A stretch of 64,000 nt of DNA from Sporocytophaga sp. (GTDB lineage: Bacteria > Bacteroidota > Bacteroidia > Cytophagales > Cytophagaceae). The stretch spans positions 62,001-126,000 of the forward strand of contig JANQAB010000003.1 of the NCBI GenBank assembly GCA_024707265.1, given 5' to 3'. Positions 1 through 9,348 of this stretch are shown here, one piece after another; position 1 is the first letter of the stretch, and the number at the start of each line of letters is the position of its first letter. Both the position numbers and the translations under genes were made by a program. Below the pieces are notes generated by a model. The model had not been told where the DNA came from and ran no database searches. It was given only the letters and a program-made list of their open reading frames with translations.

Positions 1-1385
1 ATCTGGCTATTCTGGCAGATTCTATATCAGATATAAAAAAATACTTAAATAAAGAGGAGGAAATTGAATATGTTGAGAAAAGACTGGAAACTACATCTAT
101 AATCACTGTCAACCAACTTTACAGAAACGTTTACATCATTTCTTTCAGCAGAAAAGGCTTTGACTATTCCAACAAAGAAAAACTAAGAAAGACCGGAGCA
201 GAACTATGCTCTTTACTAAAAAAGGAAAAGGTAAAGACGATCCAGATAACGGGGGCTTTCCATGAAGGTATACTTGCTTTGACAGAAGGTCTTGCCTTGA
301 GTGCTTATAACTTCAGTAGATATAAGTCCGCTGCAATTTCCTCCTTTCCGGAAAGTATAAATATCTATTCGGAAGGTTTTAACGAGAGTGAAATTCTTGA
401 TCTTCAAAATATTATAGATGGAGTTTACCACACAAGAAACCTTGTCAATGAACCGGTAAATTATCTGACAGCAGAACAATTAGGAGAAGAATTTAAATCT
501 TTAGGTAAGGAAGCTGGGTTTAAAGTTGAAGTATTGGATAAGCAAAAAATAACGGATCTTCAAATGGGCGGCTTACTAAGCGTAAACTTAGGGAGTCCTA
601 ATCCACCGACTTTCATCATATGTGAATACAAACCTGCAAATGCCATCAATACCAAGCCTTATGTGCTCATTGGCAAAGGTGTTGTTTATGATACGGGAGG
701 ACTGTCTCTTAAGCCCACACCTAACTCCATGGATCTTATGAAATCTGACATGGCTGGTGGAGCTGCAGTGGCAGGGATCCTATATGCTATTGCCAAAAGT
801 AAACTGCCTTTATACATTATAGGTCTTGTGCCAGCTACAGAAAATCGTCCCGATGGAAATGCTATGACACCAGGAGATGTTATTAAAATGTATGATGGCA
901 CTACTGTGGAAGTCCTGAATACAGATGCAGAAGGCAGATTGATATTAGCTGATGCATTGGCCTATGCAGCCCAATACGATCCTCTTTTTGTGGCAGATCT
1001 CGCAACCTTGACTGGAGCTGCAGCAAGGGCAATCGGAAAAGAAGGCATTGTTTACATGGGAACCGCTAAAGAAGAATTTAAAAGTATGCTGGAGAATTCT
1101 GGTAAAGCAGTATATGAAAGGCTGGTCGAATTTCCTCTTTGGGAAGAATATGGAAAACAATTACAGTCCGACATAGCTGATTTAAAAAATATAGGATCCG
1201 GAGATGCCGGTGCTATCACAGCTGGGAAATTCATGGAGCATTTTGTAAAATATGACTGGGTGCACCTGGATATTGCAGGAAGTGCCTTTTTAACTTCTGA
1301 AGATAGTTATAGAGGGAAGAACGGCACAGGAGCGGGCGTTCGGTTATTTTATGATTTTTTCAAAAAAATAAGTCAACAAAACTAA
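1..1385 (+). CDS. M17 leucyl aminopeptidase family protein (5' truncated by window)
   Basis: Cytosolic zinc/manganese aminopeptidase releasing N-terminal amino acids. The frame is open from base 3, so the N-terminus lies outside the window; about 460 residues are visible. The C-terminal catalytic domain carries the M17 signatures: GKGVVYDTGG with the metal-binding Lys and Asp, MKSDMAGGAA, and NTDAEGRLILADAL with the metal ligands and catalytic Arg. The N-terminal macrodomain-like half is poorly conserved, as usual. pdxA starts 2 bases after its stop, so the two are probably co-transcribed. No internal defect seen. Confidence 0.93.
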   Translation, partial: LAILADSISDIKKYLNKEEEIEYVEKRLETTSIITVNQLYRNVYIISFSRKGFDYSNKEKLRKTGAELCSLLKKEKVKTIQITGAFHEGILALTEGLALSAYNFSRYKSAAISSFPESINIYSEGFNESEILDLQNIIDGVYHTRNLVNEPVNYLTAEQLGEEFKSLGKEAGFKVEVLDKQKITDLQMGGLLSVNLGSPNPPTFIICEYKPANAINTKPYVLIGKGVVYDTGGLSLKPTPNSMDLMKSDMAGGAAVAGILYAIAKSKLPLYIIGLVPATENRPDGNAMTPGDVIKMYDGTTVEVLNTDAEGRLILADALAYAAQYDPLFVADLATLTGAAARAIGKEGIVYMGTAKEEFKSMLENSGKAVYERLVEFPLWEEYGKQLQSDIADLKNIGSGDAGAITAGKFMEHFVKYDWVHLDIAGSAFLTSEDSYRGKNGTGAGVRLFYDFFKKISQQN

Positions 1386-1387
1386 AA

Positions 1388-2417
1388 ATGGGATACTTAA
1401 CAAATAATTCAGAAAAACCTGTAATCGGAATTACACTCGGAGATTTCAACGGGATAGGTCCGGAGGTAATTATTAAAACATTGTCAGACAGCAGAATCAC
1501 AAAAATCTGCACTCCCATTGTTTATGGTTCTGTTAAGATTTTCAGCAGATATAAAAAAGTGATAGAAACGTCTGAGGAATTACATTTTCATCAGACCAAA
1601 AATACGGATGGGATTAACCCTAAGAAAATTAACCTTATTAACTGCTGGGAAGAAGATTACGAAATTAATCCCGGAAAGCCCACTGCAGAGTCAGGACAAT
1701 CTGCCTACATTTCACTTTCACGAGCTTCGGAAGATTTATTTTCCGGCAAGCTGGATGCCGTGGTAACTGCTCCTATTAACAAGAAAAATATTCAATCTGA
1801 AGAATTTAAATTCCCTGGTCATACAGAGTTTTTCACTCACAAAAGTGGAGTAAATGATAGCTTAATGCTTCTGGTAAGTGAAGATCTGCGGGTGGGAGTA
1901 GTAACAGGACATATTCCCCTTTCGGAAGTTAAAAAGTCCTTGACTAAGGAAAAGTTGCTATCGAAAATCAATGTCTTATACAAGGCATTGAAAAATGATT
2001 TTGGAATATTGAAACCAAAAATAGCGTTATTAGGGTTAAATCCACATGCGGGTGAAGAAGGATTGTTAGGGAAAGATGAAATAGAATTACTAACTCCACT
2101 AATTGAAGAGTTAAAAGCTAAAGGAGTTTTAATATTTGGTCCATTTCCGGCAGATGGTTTTTTTCGGAACAAAACAACACAAAAAATTTGATGCTGTATT
2201 AGGAATGTACCATGACCAAGGATTAATACCATTTAAAACTCTGGCATTTGATTCGGGTGTAAATTATACTTCAGGGCTTCCTGTAATCAGAACTTCTCCT
2301 GATCATGGCACAGGTTATGACATAGCCGGGAAAAATATAGCGAACGAATCTTCGTTCAGGGAAGCAGTGTTTTTGGCGTGCGACATAGTAAAAAATCGCA
2401 AACCGGTAACAGTTTAG
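1388..2417 (+). CDS. pdxA: 4-hydroxythreonine-4-phosphate dehydrogenase PdxA (frameshifted)
   Basis: NAD-dependent oxidation of 4-phosphohydroxy-L-threonine in DXP-dependent pyridoxal phosphate synthesis. The first frame (from ATG 1388) gives the family N-terminus ([15 protein letters not shown]) and the metal-binding PGHTEF segment, then runs to a stop at 2191. The second frame carries the rest: [15 protein letters not shown] and [14 protein letters not shown]. Reading through the T7 run at 2158-2164 with one T removed joins them as [18 protein letters not shown], which is the expected PdxA sequence. The gene is therefore full length apart from one base. It directly follows the M17 peptidase. 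Confidence 0.93.
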
Positions 2418-2490
2418 TTAGCGGATAGAAAATCAAAACACTGATTATCAATACAAAAACCTTATAGATCAGTTACTTCAAATTAACATT

Positions 2491-2520
2491 TTTGTTAATT
2501 AAAATAATATATTAACTTTG
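2491..2520 (+). promoter_or_regulatory. Bacteroidota-type promoter of the DUF177-rpmF-plsX-fabH operon
   Basis: TTTG at 2491-2494, an 18-base spacer, and TAACTTTG at 2513-2520 match the Bacteroidota sigma consensus TTTG-N19-TAnnTTTG. It sits about 25 bases before the DUF177 start, in the gap after pdxA. A GC-rich inverted repeat follows immediately. Confidence 0.7.
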
Positions 2521-2539
2521 CGCCCTAGATTTCAGGGCG
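2520..2539 (+). promoter_or_regulatory. inverted repeat at the transcript start of the rpmF operon
   Basis: CGCCCT, an AGATTTC loop, then AGGGCG makes a 6-bp GC stem just after the -7 box and before the DUF177 ATG. It could be a 5'-terminal RNA stem-loop, or an operator overlapping the start point. Function is unknown. Confidence 0.4.
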
Positions 2540-2544
2540 GAGCT

Positions 2545-3096
2545 ATGACTTGTATGAAAGGATTAAGAACTTTTGACATCGATATAGTAAGTCTTAGTAA
2601 TACGAAACACTACTATGACTACTCTCTGGACAGCACGTTTTTTGAGAATTTTGAAGACAGCCTGTTAGAAAAAGGTCAGCTGAAAGTAAATGTGATGCTT
2701 AATAAATCGGAAACGATGATACAGACATCCATTGCTATAGAAGGCTGGGTAGAATTAATATGTGACAGAAGCTTGGATCCATTTGAATATCAGATCGCTA
2801 CAAATGATCAAATTATATTCAAATATGGAAAGGAGTATGCGGAAATCAGTGAAGAAATTGTCACCATTCCCTTTGAAACTCAAAAATTAAATCTGTCCCA
2901 ATTTATATATGAATTCATAGGACTGGCTGTCCCAATGAAAAAACTTCATCCAAAATTCATAAAAGAAGGTGAAGAAGAAAATGACGAAGAAGAAACGCTT
3001 TTGATTTATTCTACTCCTATTGACCTGGATGAAGACGAACTTAAAGACGACGAAATAGATCCCAGATGGGATATATTAAATAAATTAAAAAAATAA
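2545..3096 (+). CDS. DUF177 (YceD-like) protein
   Basis: Small acidic protein of the YceD/DUF177 family, encoded next to L32 across bacteria and linked in other species to 23S rRNA accumulation. ATG 2545 or ATG 2554 fits; an upstream in-frame TTG at 2518 lies inside the promoter and is rejected. The family core is present (CDRSLDPFEYQI near the middle), and the C-terminal third is Glu/Asp-rich. It is first in the operon with rpmF, 17 bases upstream. No catalytic motif is visible. Confidence 0.85.
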   Translation: MTCMKGLRTFDIDIVSLSNTKHYYDYSLDSTFFENFEDSLLEKGQLKVNVMLNKSETMIQTSIAIEGWVELICDRSLDPFEYQIATNDQIIFKYGKEYAEISEEIVTIPFETQKLNLSQFIYEFIGLAVPMKKLHPKFIKEGEEENDEEETLLIYSTPIDLDEDELKDDEIDPRWDILNKLKK

Positions 3097-3113
3097 TAAA
3101 TTAATTAAATACA

Positions 3114-3305
3114 ATGGCTCATCCTAAGAGAAAAATTTCGAAAACCAGAAGAGACAAAAGAAGAACTCATTATAAGGCAAGTGCTCCAACATTATCAATT
3201 TGTCCGACTACTGGAGAAGCACACTTGAGACACAGAGCACATTGGTCTGAAGGTAAATTATATTACAAAGGCCAAGTTGTAATGGAAAAAGAGATCCTGG
3301 CATAA
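3114..3305 (+). CDS. rpmF: 50S ribosomal protein L32
   Basis: Large-subunit protein of 63 residues. The N-terminal [17 protein letters not shown] basic stretch is diagnostic. Only one cysteine remains ([16 protein letters not shown]), so the four-Cys zinc ribbon of many L32 proteins is missing and this is a zinc-independent form. It sits between DUF177 and plsX, the conserved link between ribosome and lipid synthesis genes. Confidence 0.97.
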   Translation: MAHPKRKISKTRRDKRRTHYKASAPTLSICPTTGEAHLRHRAHWSEGKLYYKGQVVMEKEILA

Positions 3306-3314
3306 AATAGCTCT

Positions 3315-4256
3315 ATGAGAATTGCATTGGATGCAATGGGTGGTGATTACGCCCCCCAGGCTGTCCTTCAGGGTGCTTTGATGGCAAATGAGTCTTTTTC
3401 CAAAGAAAACAAAGAAATAGTTTTAATTGGAAATCAGGCGATTATTCACTCCCATTTGGAAAAATTGGGAGCTGATAAAAATGCTTTTGAAATTGTACAT
3501 ACTGAAGATGTAATAGAAATGGGTGAACACCCGACTAAAGCTATTGGCCAAAAGCCAAACTCCAGCATTATGTTAGGTTTCAAAATGCTTAAGGAAAAGT
3601 CAGTTGACGCCTTTTGCAGTGCCGGCAATACAGGAGCAATGCTTGTCGGCTCACTTTTTACAATAAAAGCAATACCGGGAATCGACAGACCTGGAATTGC
3701 TGGTTTTATCCCCAAAGAAGACGGCAGATACGGGATTCTTCTGGATGTGGGAGCTAATGCAGATTGCAAACCTGAATTTTTGGACCAATTTGCTGTACTT
3801 GGCTCTTTATATTCAAAATATATTTTTAATATAGAAAATCCCAAAGTAGGTTTAATGAACTTGGGTGAAGAAGAGCAGAAAGGTACAATCCTTACTCAGG
3901 CAACTCATCAGCTACTCAAAAATAATCCCAAAATTAACTTTATTGGAAACATAGAAGGCAGAGATGCTTTTAATGACAGAGCTGATGTAATTGTTACAGA
4001 TGGTTTTACAGGAAATGTTGTTCTTAAGCTGGCTGAAACATTTTATGAATTAATGGAAAAGAGAAATTTCATGGACCCATTCATAGAATTGTTCAATTAT
4101 GCTGGTGTAGGCGGTAGCCCGATCCTTGGTGTTAATGGCAATGTTATTATCGGCCACGGAGTATCCACACCTATTGCTATTAAAAATATGCTTAACCTGG
4201 CAGTTCAACTTACCGAAGCCGGAATAGTAGATAAAATTAAAAACGCATACAATTAA
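3315..4256 (+). CDS. plsX: phosphate acyltransferase PlsX
   Basis: Peripheral membrane enzyme converting acyl-ACP to acyl-phosphate, the donor for PlsY in glycerolipid synthesis. The 313 residues begin [14 protein letters not shown], the family N-terminal signature, and contain SAGNTGAML and [12 protein letters not shown]. Length is normal. It starts 9 bases after rpmF and is followed by fabH 14 bases later, so it belongs to one operon. Confidence 0.97.
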   Translation: MRIALDAMGGDYAPQAVLQGALMANESFSKENKEIVLIGNQAIIHSHLEKLGADKNAFEIVHTEDVIEMGEHPTKAIGQKPNSSIMLGFKMLKEKSVDAFCSAGNTGAMLVGSLFTIKAIPGIDRPGIAGFIPKEDGRYGILLDVGANADCKPEFLDQFAVLGSLYSKYIFNIENPKVGLMNLGEEEQKGTILTQATHQLLKNNPKINFIGNIEGRDAFNDRADVIVTDGFTGNVVLKLAETFYELMEKRNFMDPFIELFNYAGVGGSPILGVNGNVIIGHGVSTPIAIKNMLNLAVQLTEAGIVDKIKNAYN

Positions 4257-4270
4257 ATCTTATCAGGCAG

Positions 4271-5269
4271 ATGAGCAAATTAAGAGCTGCTATTACAGGG
4301 GTTGGAGGTTATGTTCCAGATTATATTCTAACCAATAAAGAGCTCGAAAAGCTGGTTGACACCACAGACGAATGGATATTGACCAGAACAGGAATCAGGG
4401 AAAGAAGACTGCTTAAAAATCCGGGAGAAGGGACTTCTAACATTGCGATTCATGCAGTGAATGAGTTATTAAAAAAGACAAATACCAATCCTGACGAAAT
4501 CGACCTATTAATTTGCTGCACAACAACGCCAGACTATGTATTCCCTGCTACAGGCAATTTACTTTGCGACATGGCTGGGTTAAAAAATGCATTCAGTTAT
4601 GACCTCAATGCGGCTTGTTCAGGTTTTATTTATGGCCTGGTAACGGGAAGTCAGTTTATCGAAAGCGGAAAATTTAAAAAAGTAATTGTAGTTGGTGGAG
4701 ATAAAATGTCCTCAATCATCAACTATGAAGACCGTACTACCTGTATCATTTTCGGAGATGGTGCAGGGGCTGTACTTTTAGAACCGGACGCTACTGGTCA
4801 TGGAATAATGGACAGTGTATTAAAAACCGATGGATCCGGAGCAAAATACTTATGCATGAAAGCCGGAGGAAGCAGAAAACCTGCCAGCCTGGAAACTATT
4901 GCTGCGAAAGAACATTTTGCTTACCAGGAGGGTGCAACAGTTTTTAAATTTGCTGTTACCAATATGGCAGATGTTTCTGCAGAAATTATGCGCAGAAACA
5001 ACCTTACTTCGAGCGACGTAGCTTGGCTTGTTTCCCATCAGGCCAACAAAAGGATCATTGATGCTACTGCAGAACGCATGGGCCTCGATGACAAAAAAGT
5101 ACTCATCAATATAGACCGCTATGGCAATACTACCAATGGCACCATTCCTCTTCTTCTTTGGGACTATGAGAAGAAATTTAAAAAAGGGGACAATGTAGTA
5201 ATGGCTGCATTTGGCGGAGGCTTTACCTGGGGATCAGTATACTTAAAGTGGGCATATGACCCTAAATAA
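4271..5269 (+). CDS. fabH: beta-ketoacyl-ACP synthase III
   Basis: Condenses acetyl-CoA (or a branched starter) with malonyl-ACP to begin fatty-acid synthesis. The Cys-His-Asn triad is visible: Cys116 in NAACSGF, His256 in SHQANK, Asn286 in RYGNTTNG. 332 residues, typical length. Follows plsX and precedes accB by 64 bases. Bacteroidota often make iso-branched lipids; the primer specificity cannot be read from the sequence. Confidence 0.97.
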   Translation: MSKLRAAITGVGGYVPDYILTNKELEKLVDTTDEWILTRTGIRERRLLKNPGEGTSNIAIHAVNELLKKTNTNPDEIDLLICCTTTPDYVFPATGNLLCDMAGLKNAFSYDLNAACSGFIYGLVTGSQFIESGKFKKVIVVGGDKMSSIINYEDRTTCIIFGDGAGAVLLEPDATGHGIMDSVLKTDGSGAKYLCMKAGGSRKPASLETIAAKEHFAYQEGATVFKFAVTNMADVSAEIMRRNNLTSSDVAWLVSHQANKRIIDATAERMGLDDKKVLINIDRYGNTTNGTIPLLLWDYEKKFKKGDNVVMAAFGGGFTWGSVYLKWAYDPK

Positions 5270-5333
5270 TACTATCCCTCAATATTTAAACCAGGAAAAT
5301 TTCGATATTTGAAAAAACATTTACGAGCAGAAT

Positions 5334-5822
5334 ATGAAAGCTAAAGAAATACAGGAGTTGCTGGACTTTATCGCAAGTTCAGGTCTTGCTGAGGTTAACA
5401 TCGAAACAGAACAATTTAAAATTGCTGTAAAAAAATATTCAGAACCTCAGACTCTAACAGTAACTCAGGTTCCTCAGGCTATTGCACAACCTGTAGCTCC
5501 GGTACAGGTACCGGCTGCACAAACAGCAGCTCAAACCAAAGCAGAAACTCCTTCTACTCCGGCAGACTCATCAAACAAAAATCTTATTACTATCAAATCA
5601 CCAATGATTGGAACCTTCTACAGATCAGCTAATCCTGATTCTCCATCATTTGTGAACGTAGGTGATGAAGTAAAACAAGGTCAGACTGTTTGTATCATTG
5701 AGGCTATGAAATTATTCAATGAAATTGAATCAGAAGTTTCTGGTAAAATTGTAAAAGTTCTCGTAGAAAACGCTACTCCTGTAGAATACGATCAGCCACT
5801 ATTCCTGGTAGAACCTAAATAA
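5334..5822 (+). CDS. accB: biotin carboxyl carrier protein of acetyl-CoA carboxylase
   Basis: Carries the biotin carboxylated by AccC for malonyl-CoA synthesis. Residues 1-40 form the N-terminal domain, 41-80 an Ala/Pro/Gln/Thr-rich linker, and the C-terminal biotinyl domain has [10 protein letters not shown] with biotinylated Lys126. Length 162 residues. It ends just before an intrinsic terminator, with accC following. Confidence 0.96.
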   Translation: MKAKEIQELLDFIASSGLAEVNIETEQFKIAVKKYSEPQTLTVTQVPQAIAQPVAPVQVPAAQTAAQTKAETPSTPADSSNKNLITIKSPMIGTFYRSANPDSPSFVNVGDEVKQGQTVCIIEAMKLFNEIESEVSGKIVKVLVENATPVEYDQPLFLVEPK

Positions 5823-5840
5823 GGGCAGAACAGCATTTTG

Positions 5841-5867
5841 AAAAGGGATGTCCTATCCCTTTTTTTT
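5841..5867 (+). terminator. intrinsic terminator after accB
   Basis: AAAAGGGAT, a short loop, then ATCCC and a run of T make a canonical rho-independent terminator between accB and accC. AccC may be made partly by read-through or from its own promoter. Confidence 0.8.
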
Positions 5868-5902
5868 ATGACCAAAATTTTCAATTTTAATTAACCATAT
5901 TT

Positions 5903-7249
5903 ATGTTTAATAAAATATTAATAGCAAACAGAGGCGAAATTGCTATGCGTGTAATACGCGCTTGCAAGGAAATGAAAATTAAAACTGTTGCTATATACTC
6001 AACTGCTGACAAAGACAGCCTGCACGTGCGTTTTGCTGATGAAGCAGTTTGTATAGGCGCTGCACCTTCATCCAAATCATATTTAAGTATCCCAAATATT
6101 ATTGCTGCTGCTGAAATCACAAATGCAGACGCTATACACCCTGGCTATGGCTTCCTTTCTGAAAATGCTGAATTTTCAAAAATATGTGAAGACTATGGCA
6201 TTAAATTTATCGGTGCCAGCGCGGCCATGATCAATGCCATGGGTGATAAGTCTTCAGCTAAAGCAACAATGAAAAAGGCTGGCGTGCCTACTATCCCTGG
6301 ATCTGATGGTTTACTGGATTCAATGGATGAAGGCATTAAACTTGCCAACAAGATAAAGTATCCTGTGATCCTTAAAGCTACGGCAGGTGGTGGTGGAAGA
6401 GGGATGCGTATAGTACGTAATGACTCTGAATTCAAAAAAGCCTGGGTAGACGCTAAAACTGAAGCAGGTGCTGCCTTCGGTAACGATGGTCTTTATCTCG
6501 AAAAGTTTATTGAAGAACCAAGGCACATCGAAATACAGATACTTGGAGACCGATACGGTAAAGCTATCCACCTATCCGAAAGAGATTGTTCTATACAAAG
6601 AAGGCATCAAAAGCTTGTTGAAGAAACACCTTCACCGGTTATTACTGAAAGACTAAGAACTAAAATGGGTGAGGCCGCTGTAAAAGGAGCCAAAGCTATT
6701 AAATATGAAGGTGCCGGAACTATAGAATTCCTTGTAGATAAAAACGGTGACTTCTATTTCATGGAAATGAATACCCGTATCCAGGTTGAACATACTATTA
6801 CAGAAGAAGTAACCGGTGTTGATTTAGTGAAAGAGCAAATTAAAGTAGCGGCCGGTGGTGCTATTCCAAATAAGAACTTTATTCCTGGAAGATATTCAAT
6901 AGAATGTCGTATCAATGCAGAAGATCCGGCGAATGGCTTCAGACCTAATCCTGGTAAAATTACAAACTTCCACCTGCCTGGCGGATATGGCATAAGGGTT
7001 GACACTCACTGCTATAATGGCTATACAATTCCTCCGAATTACGACTCTATGATCGGAAAGCTTATTGCAAGCGGTTCTACCAGAGAAGAAGCTTTGGCAA
7101 GAATGAAAAGGGCTTTGGAAGAATTTGTGATTGAAGGAGTAAAGACAACAATTCCATTCCACATAAAACTAATGGAAGACCCTCAATTCCAATCCGGGAA
7201 ATTCAACACGGCATTTCTTGAATCTTTCGATTTTTCAAAACTTAAATAA
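5903..7249 (+). CDS. accC: acetyl-CoA carboxylase biotin carboxylase subunit
   Basis: ATP-dependent carboxylation of BCCP biotin. The N-terminal biotin-carboxylase fold begins [16 protein letters not shown]; the ATP-grasp glycine loop is GGGGRGMR, and [16 protein letters not shown] holds the metal and biotin-site residues. 448 residues, standard for a free AccC. It lies 80 bases after accB, separated by a terminator, and is itself followed by one. Confidence 0.97.
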   Translation: MFNKILIANRGEIAMRVIRACKEMKIKTVAIYSTADKDSLHVRFADEAVCIGAAPSSKSYLSIPNIIAAAEITNADAIHPGYGFLSENAEFSKICEDYGIKFIGASAAMINAMGDKSSAKATMKKAGVPTIPGSDGLLDSMDEGIKLANKIKYPVILKATAGGGGRGMRIVRNDSEFKKAWVDAKTEAGAAFGNDGLYLEKFIEEPRHIEIQILGDRYGKAIHLSERDCSIQRRHQKLVEETPSPVITERLRTKMGEAAVKGAKAIKYEGAGTIEFLVDKNGDFYFMEMNTRIQVEHTITEEVTGVDLVKEQIKVAAGGAIPNKNFIPGRYSIECRINAEDPANGFRPNPGKITNFHLPGGYGIRVDTHCYNGYTIPPNYDSMIGKLIASGSTREEALARMKRALEEFVIEGVKTTIPFHIKLMEDPQFQSGKFNTAFLESFDFSKLK

Positions 7250-7257
7250 ACAAGTAT

Positions 7258-7296
7258 CTTAAAAGAAAGCTGCACCAATGCAGCTTTTCTTTTAAG
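7258..7296 (+). terminator. intrinsic terminator after accC
   Basis: CTTAAAAGAAAGCTGC pairs with GCAGCTTTTCTTTTAAG (one bulged base) around a 6-base loop. The A/T arms would give U-runs on either strand. It follows the accC stop by 9 bases. Confidence 0.8.
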
Positions 7297-7342
7297 GTTA
7301 CATTCCTTCTTAAGAAGGTATTTACAATAAAATTTGCCCCCG

Positions 7343-8060
7343 ATGAAGATCATTTCAAGCTTCAAATTCTTAAGATCTTTTTTTTTCACTTTCTCTGATT
7401 ATCATCGCACTTTATGCCCAAGCTCAGGATTCCCCTAAACACTTTATTGAGGCTGGCATCAGTCCAAGTTCCTACAGAGGGGATCTGAATAATTCTTTTC
7501 AACAATGGACTGCGTTATATAATGCCGGTATTAAATTCTATAAGAAAAAAAGATTCAATGGTAGTATAAATCTTTTTGCTGGAAATATCATGGGACAAAA
7601 TGGGAAATATGAATTTAACCCAGATTTGAATCCATCCCCCACTCCCAATACCTATTTCAAAACTACCTTAATTGGCATTAATTACGATTTGCAGCTCAAT
7701 TTAATAAAGAGAAAATGGGGATGCTTTTTTATAAGTCAGGGGATTGGTCTTATGCGCTTTACCCCAAAAGATCAGCATAACGACAAACTTCAAACAAAAC
7801 TAAGTACAAGAGCAAAAGGAGAAGATTATAACAATGTAACTTTTGTCTTTCCAACTAAAGCAGGAGTAATGTTTTTCCTTCCATCATGGTATGCCATTGG
7901 TTTACAAGCCGGTTACCTCAATCCTACTTCTGATTATCTTGATAATATCAGCAACTGGGGAATAAAAAAGAAAAAGGATAATATCCTCACGATTAAGATA
8001 AGCGTATTTATTCCTATAAATACGAATAAAACCGGAGCCTCTCCAGAAGTTTCAAAATAG
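7343..8060 (+). CDS. exported outer-membrane beta-barrel-like protein (frameshifted in signal peptide)
   Basis: ATG 7343 opens a signal peptide (MKIISSFKFLRSFF) that goes out of frame in the T9 run at 7378-7386. Removing one T continues it as SLSLIIIALYAQAQ, a good signal-peptidase I site, into HFIEAGISPSSYRGDLN. The mature part has alternating hydrophobic strands typical of small Bacteroidota outer-membrane barrels (PorT/OmpW-like size, about 215 residues). No named family recognised. An internal ATG at 7590 would give only a fragment and is not the likely start. Confidence 0.75.
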
Positions 8061-8068
8061 TAAAATTA

Positions 8069-8309
8069 AAAATTGGAATATCTATAATTTAACCGGCTGG
8101 GCGGGCACCATAGAAGTATTGATTGTTTATTTTCTTATTTCAACAAACAGAGTTACCCAGAAACTTTCTCTTATCAAATCCTCGACGCCACAGGCGTAGT
8201 ATTCCTGATCATAAACACCATATATCTGAAAGCTTATCCTTTTGCATTTGTGGATATATTCTGAACAGCCGTTGCCTTTGTCTATCTTATAAAGTCAAAG
8301 ACAAATTAA
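8069..8309 (+). pseudogene. decayed small membrane protein gene (CBU_0592-like)
   Basis: Three pieces read like one protein of about 78 residues with hydrophobic helices: LTGWAGTIEVLIVYFLISTN in one frame, then LDATGVVFLIINTIYLKAYP in another. A 2-base offset near 8166 separates them, and an in-frame TGA at 8262-8264 stands where the family usually has Trp, followed by TAVAFVYLIKSK. No ATG is visible at the front. The family assignment is from memory of similar Bacteroidota proteins. Unlike the neighbouring frameshifts this combines an indel and a nonsense codon, so true decay is likely. Confidence 0.55.
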
Positions 8310-8322
8310 ACTCAGCGGTTCG

Positions 8323-8904
8323 TTAAATTTTCTCTATGGTTTTCACCAATGAATTGTACCAGTCCTCTCCATATTTTCTAATCAGTGGATCTTTCAAGAA
8401 TTTATATATCGGAACCTGCAATGATTCTCCATTACTGCACGCAGGGCTACAGATATTCCACCTGTCATAGTTTAAAGCATCATAATGTTCATATTTGCTA
8501 ACTCTTATAGGATACAGGTGACATGAAATGGGTTTTTTATAATCAATCTTCCCCATCAGATATGCCTTTTCGATGCCACACTTTAAAATTCCTTTTTCAT
8601 AAATAGCATAAGCACACTCCCTGTTTTTAATAGTTGGAGTGGTAAGATCTCCATCGCTATCAATTACAGATAGTCCCTGCTCTTCAATTGCCTTTATTCC
8701 CTCTGCTGACAAATATGGTTTTACCTTATCATAAATCTGCTCCAGGATTACTCCCTCATCCTCTTCTAATGGGGCCCCGGCATCACCTTCAACACAACAG
8801 GCTCCCTTACATTTAATTAAATCACAGACAAAAAATTTATCTGCGATATCGTCGCTAATTACCGTTTTTCCCTGTACTATCACTTGATTTGTTTTTACCT
8901 CCAA
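8323..8904 (-). CDS. DUF3109 family Cys-rich protein
   Basis: 193-residue cytosolic protein of a Bacteroidota-enriched family. The N-terminal [19 protein letters not shown] motif is the family hallmark, with more Cys in [19 protein letters not shown] and ICSPAC. The Cys pattern resembles zinc/iron-sulfur-binding YkgJ-type proteins, so metal binding is an inference. Transcribed alone, divergent from uvrD. An upstream short ORF on the same strand has no family features. Confidence 0.85.
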   Translation of the reverse strand: MEVKTNQVIVQGKTVISDDIADKFFVCDLIKCKGACCVEGDAGAPLEEDEGVILEQIYDKVKPYLSAEGIKAIEEQGLSVIDSDGDLTTPTIKNRECAYAIYEKGILKCGIEKAYLMGKIDYKKPISCHLYPIRVSKYEHYDALNYDRWNICSPACSNGESLQVPIYKFLKDPLIRKYGEDWYNSLVKTIEKI

Positions 8905-9348
8905 CTATTTTCTCAGCTGAAGAATTCAAAATTAAAAAATTATTCTCCAAAAATTCCATTCCTACCTGCTCATCCTTATGTTTTGCAGTTTTTAAACAAA
9001 AAAAGAAACGGCACTCCCCTTCCAAACAAGTAACAAACAATTAAAAATCAGATAATTACTAAACACTAATAAGTTTATCATTTGCATCATACCGGGAAAA
9101 TATTTACATGTATTAGCAAATCGGATCAGGGAAACCAATCTATATCAGGAGATGTTTATTAATAGAATTAGAAGGTCTTGAATTATAGGGAATCCACATT
9201 TTCCCCCTAGGATTTTAAAAATAATCAATTCAATGCCTCATAACATCCTTCTCCAGATTCAAAAATATAAGTTTTTCAGAATTCAAAACTTTAAATGGGA
9301 TTTGAAGAGAAATATATTGTAAATTGCAAACTAGATTAGCAAGCCCAA
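8905..9348. other. 444-base non-coding gap between DUF3109 and uvrD
   Basis: AT-rich divergent intergenic region. I see no RNA gene and no convincing ORF. It must hold both promoters: TAAATTGC at 9320-9327 is a near match to TAnnTTTG upstream of uvrD. TAGGGAA...TTCCC around 9187-9207 is a weak inverted repeat. Confidence 0.5.

Noticed and set aside
8262..8264. Stop-codon readthrough or selenocysteine at the TGA in the small membrane gene
   Set aside because: No SECIS-type structure or selenium genes seen, and the gene also has a frameshift and no start. Decay is simpler.
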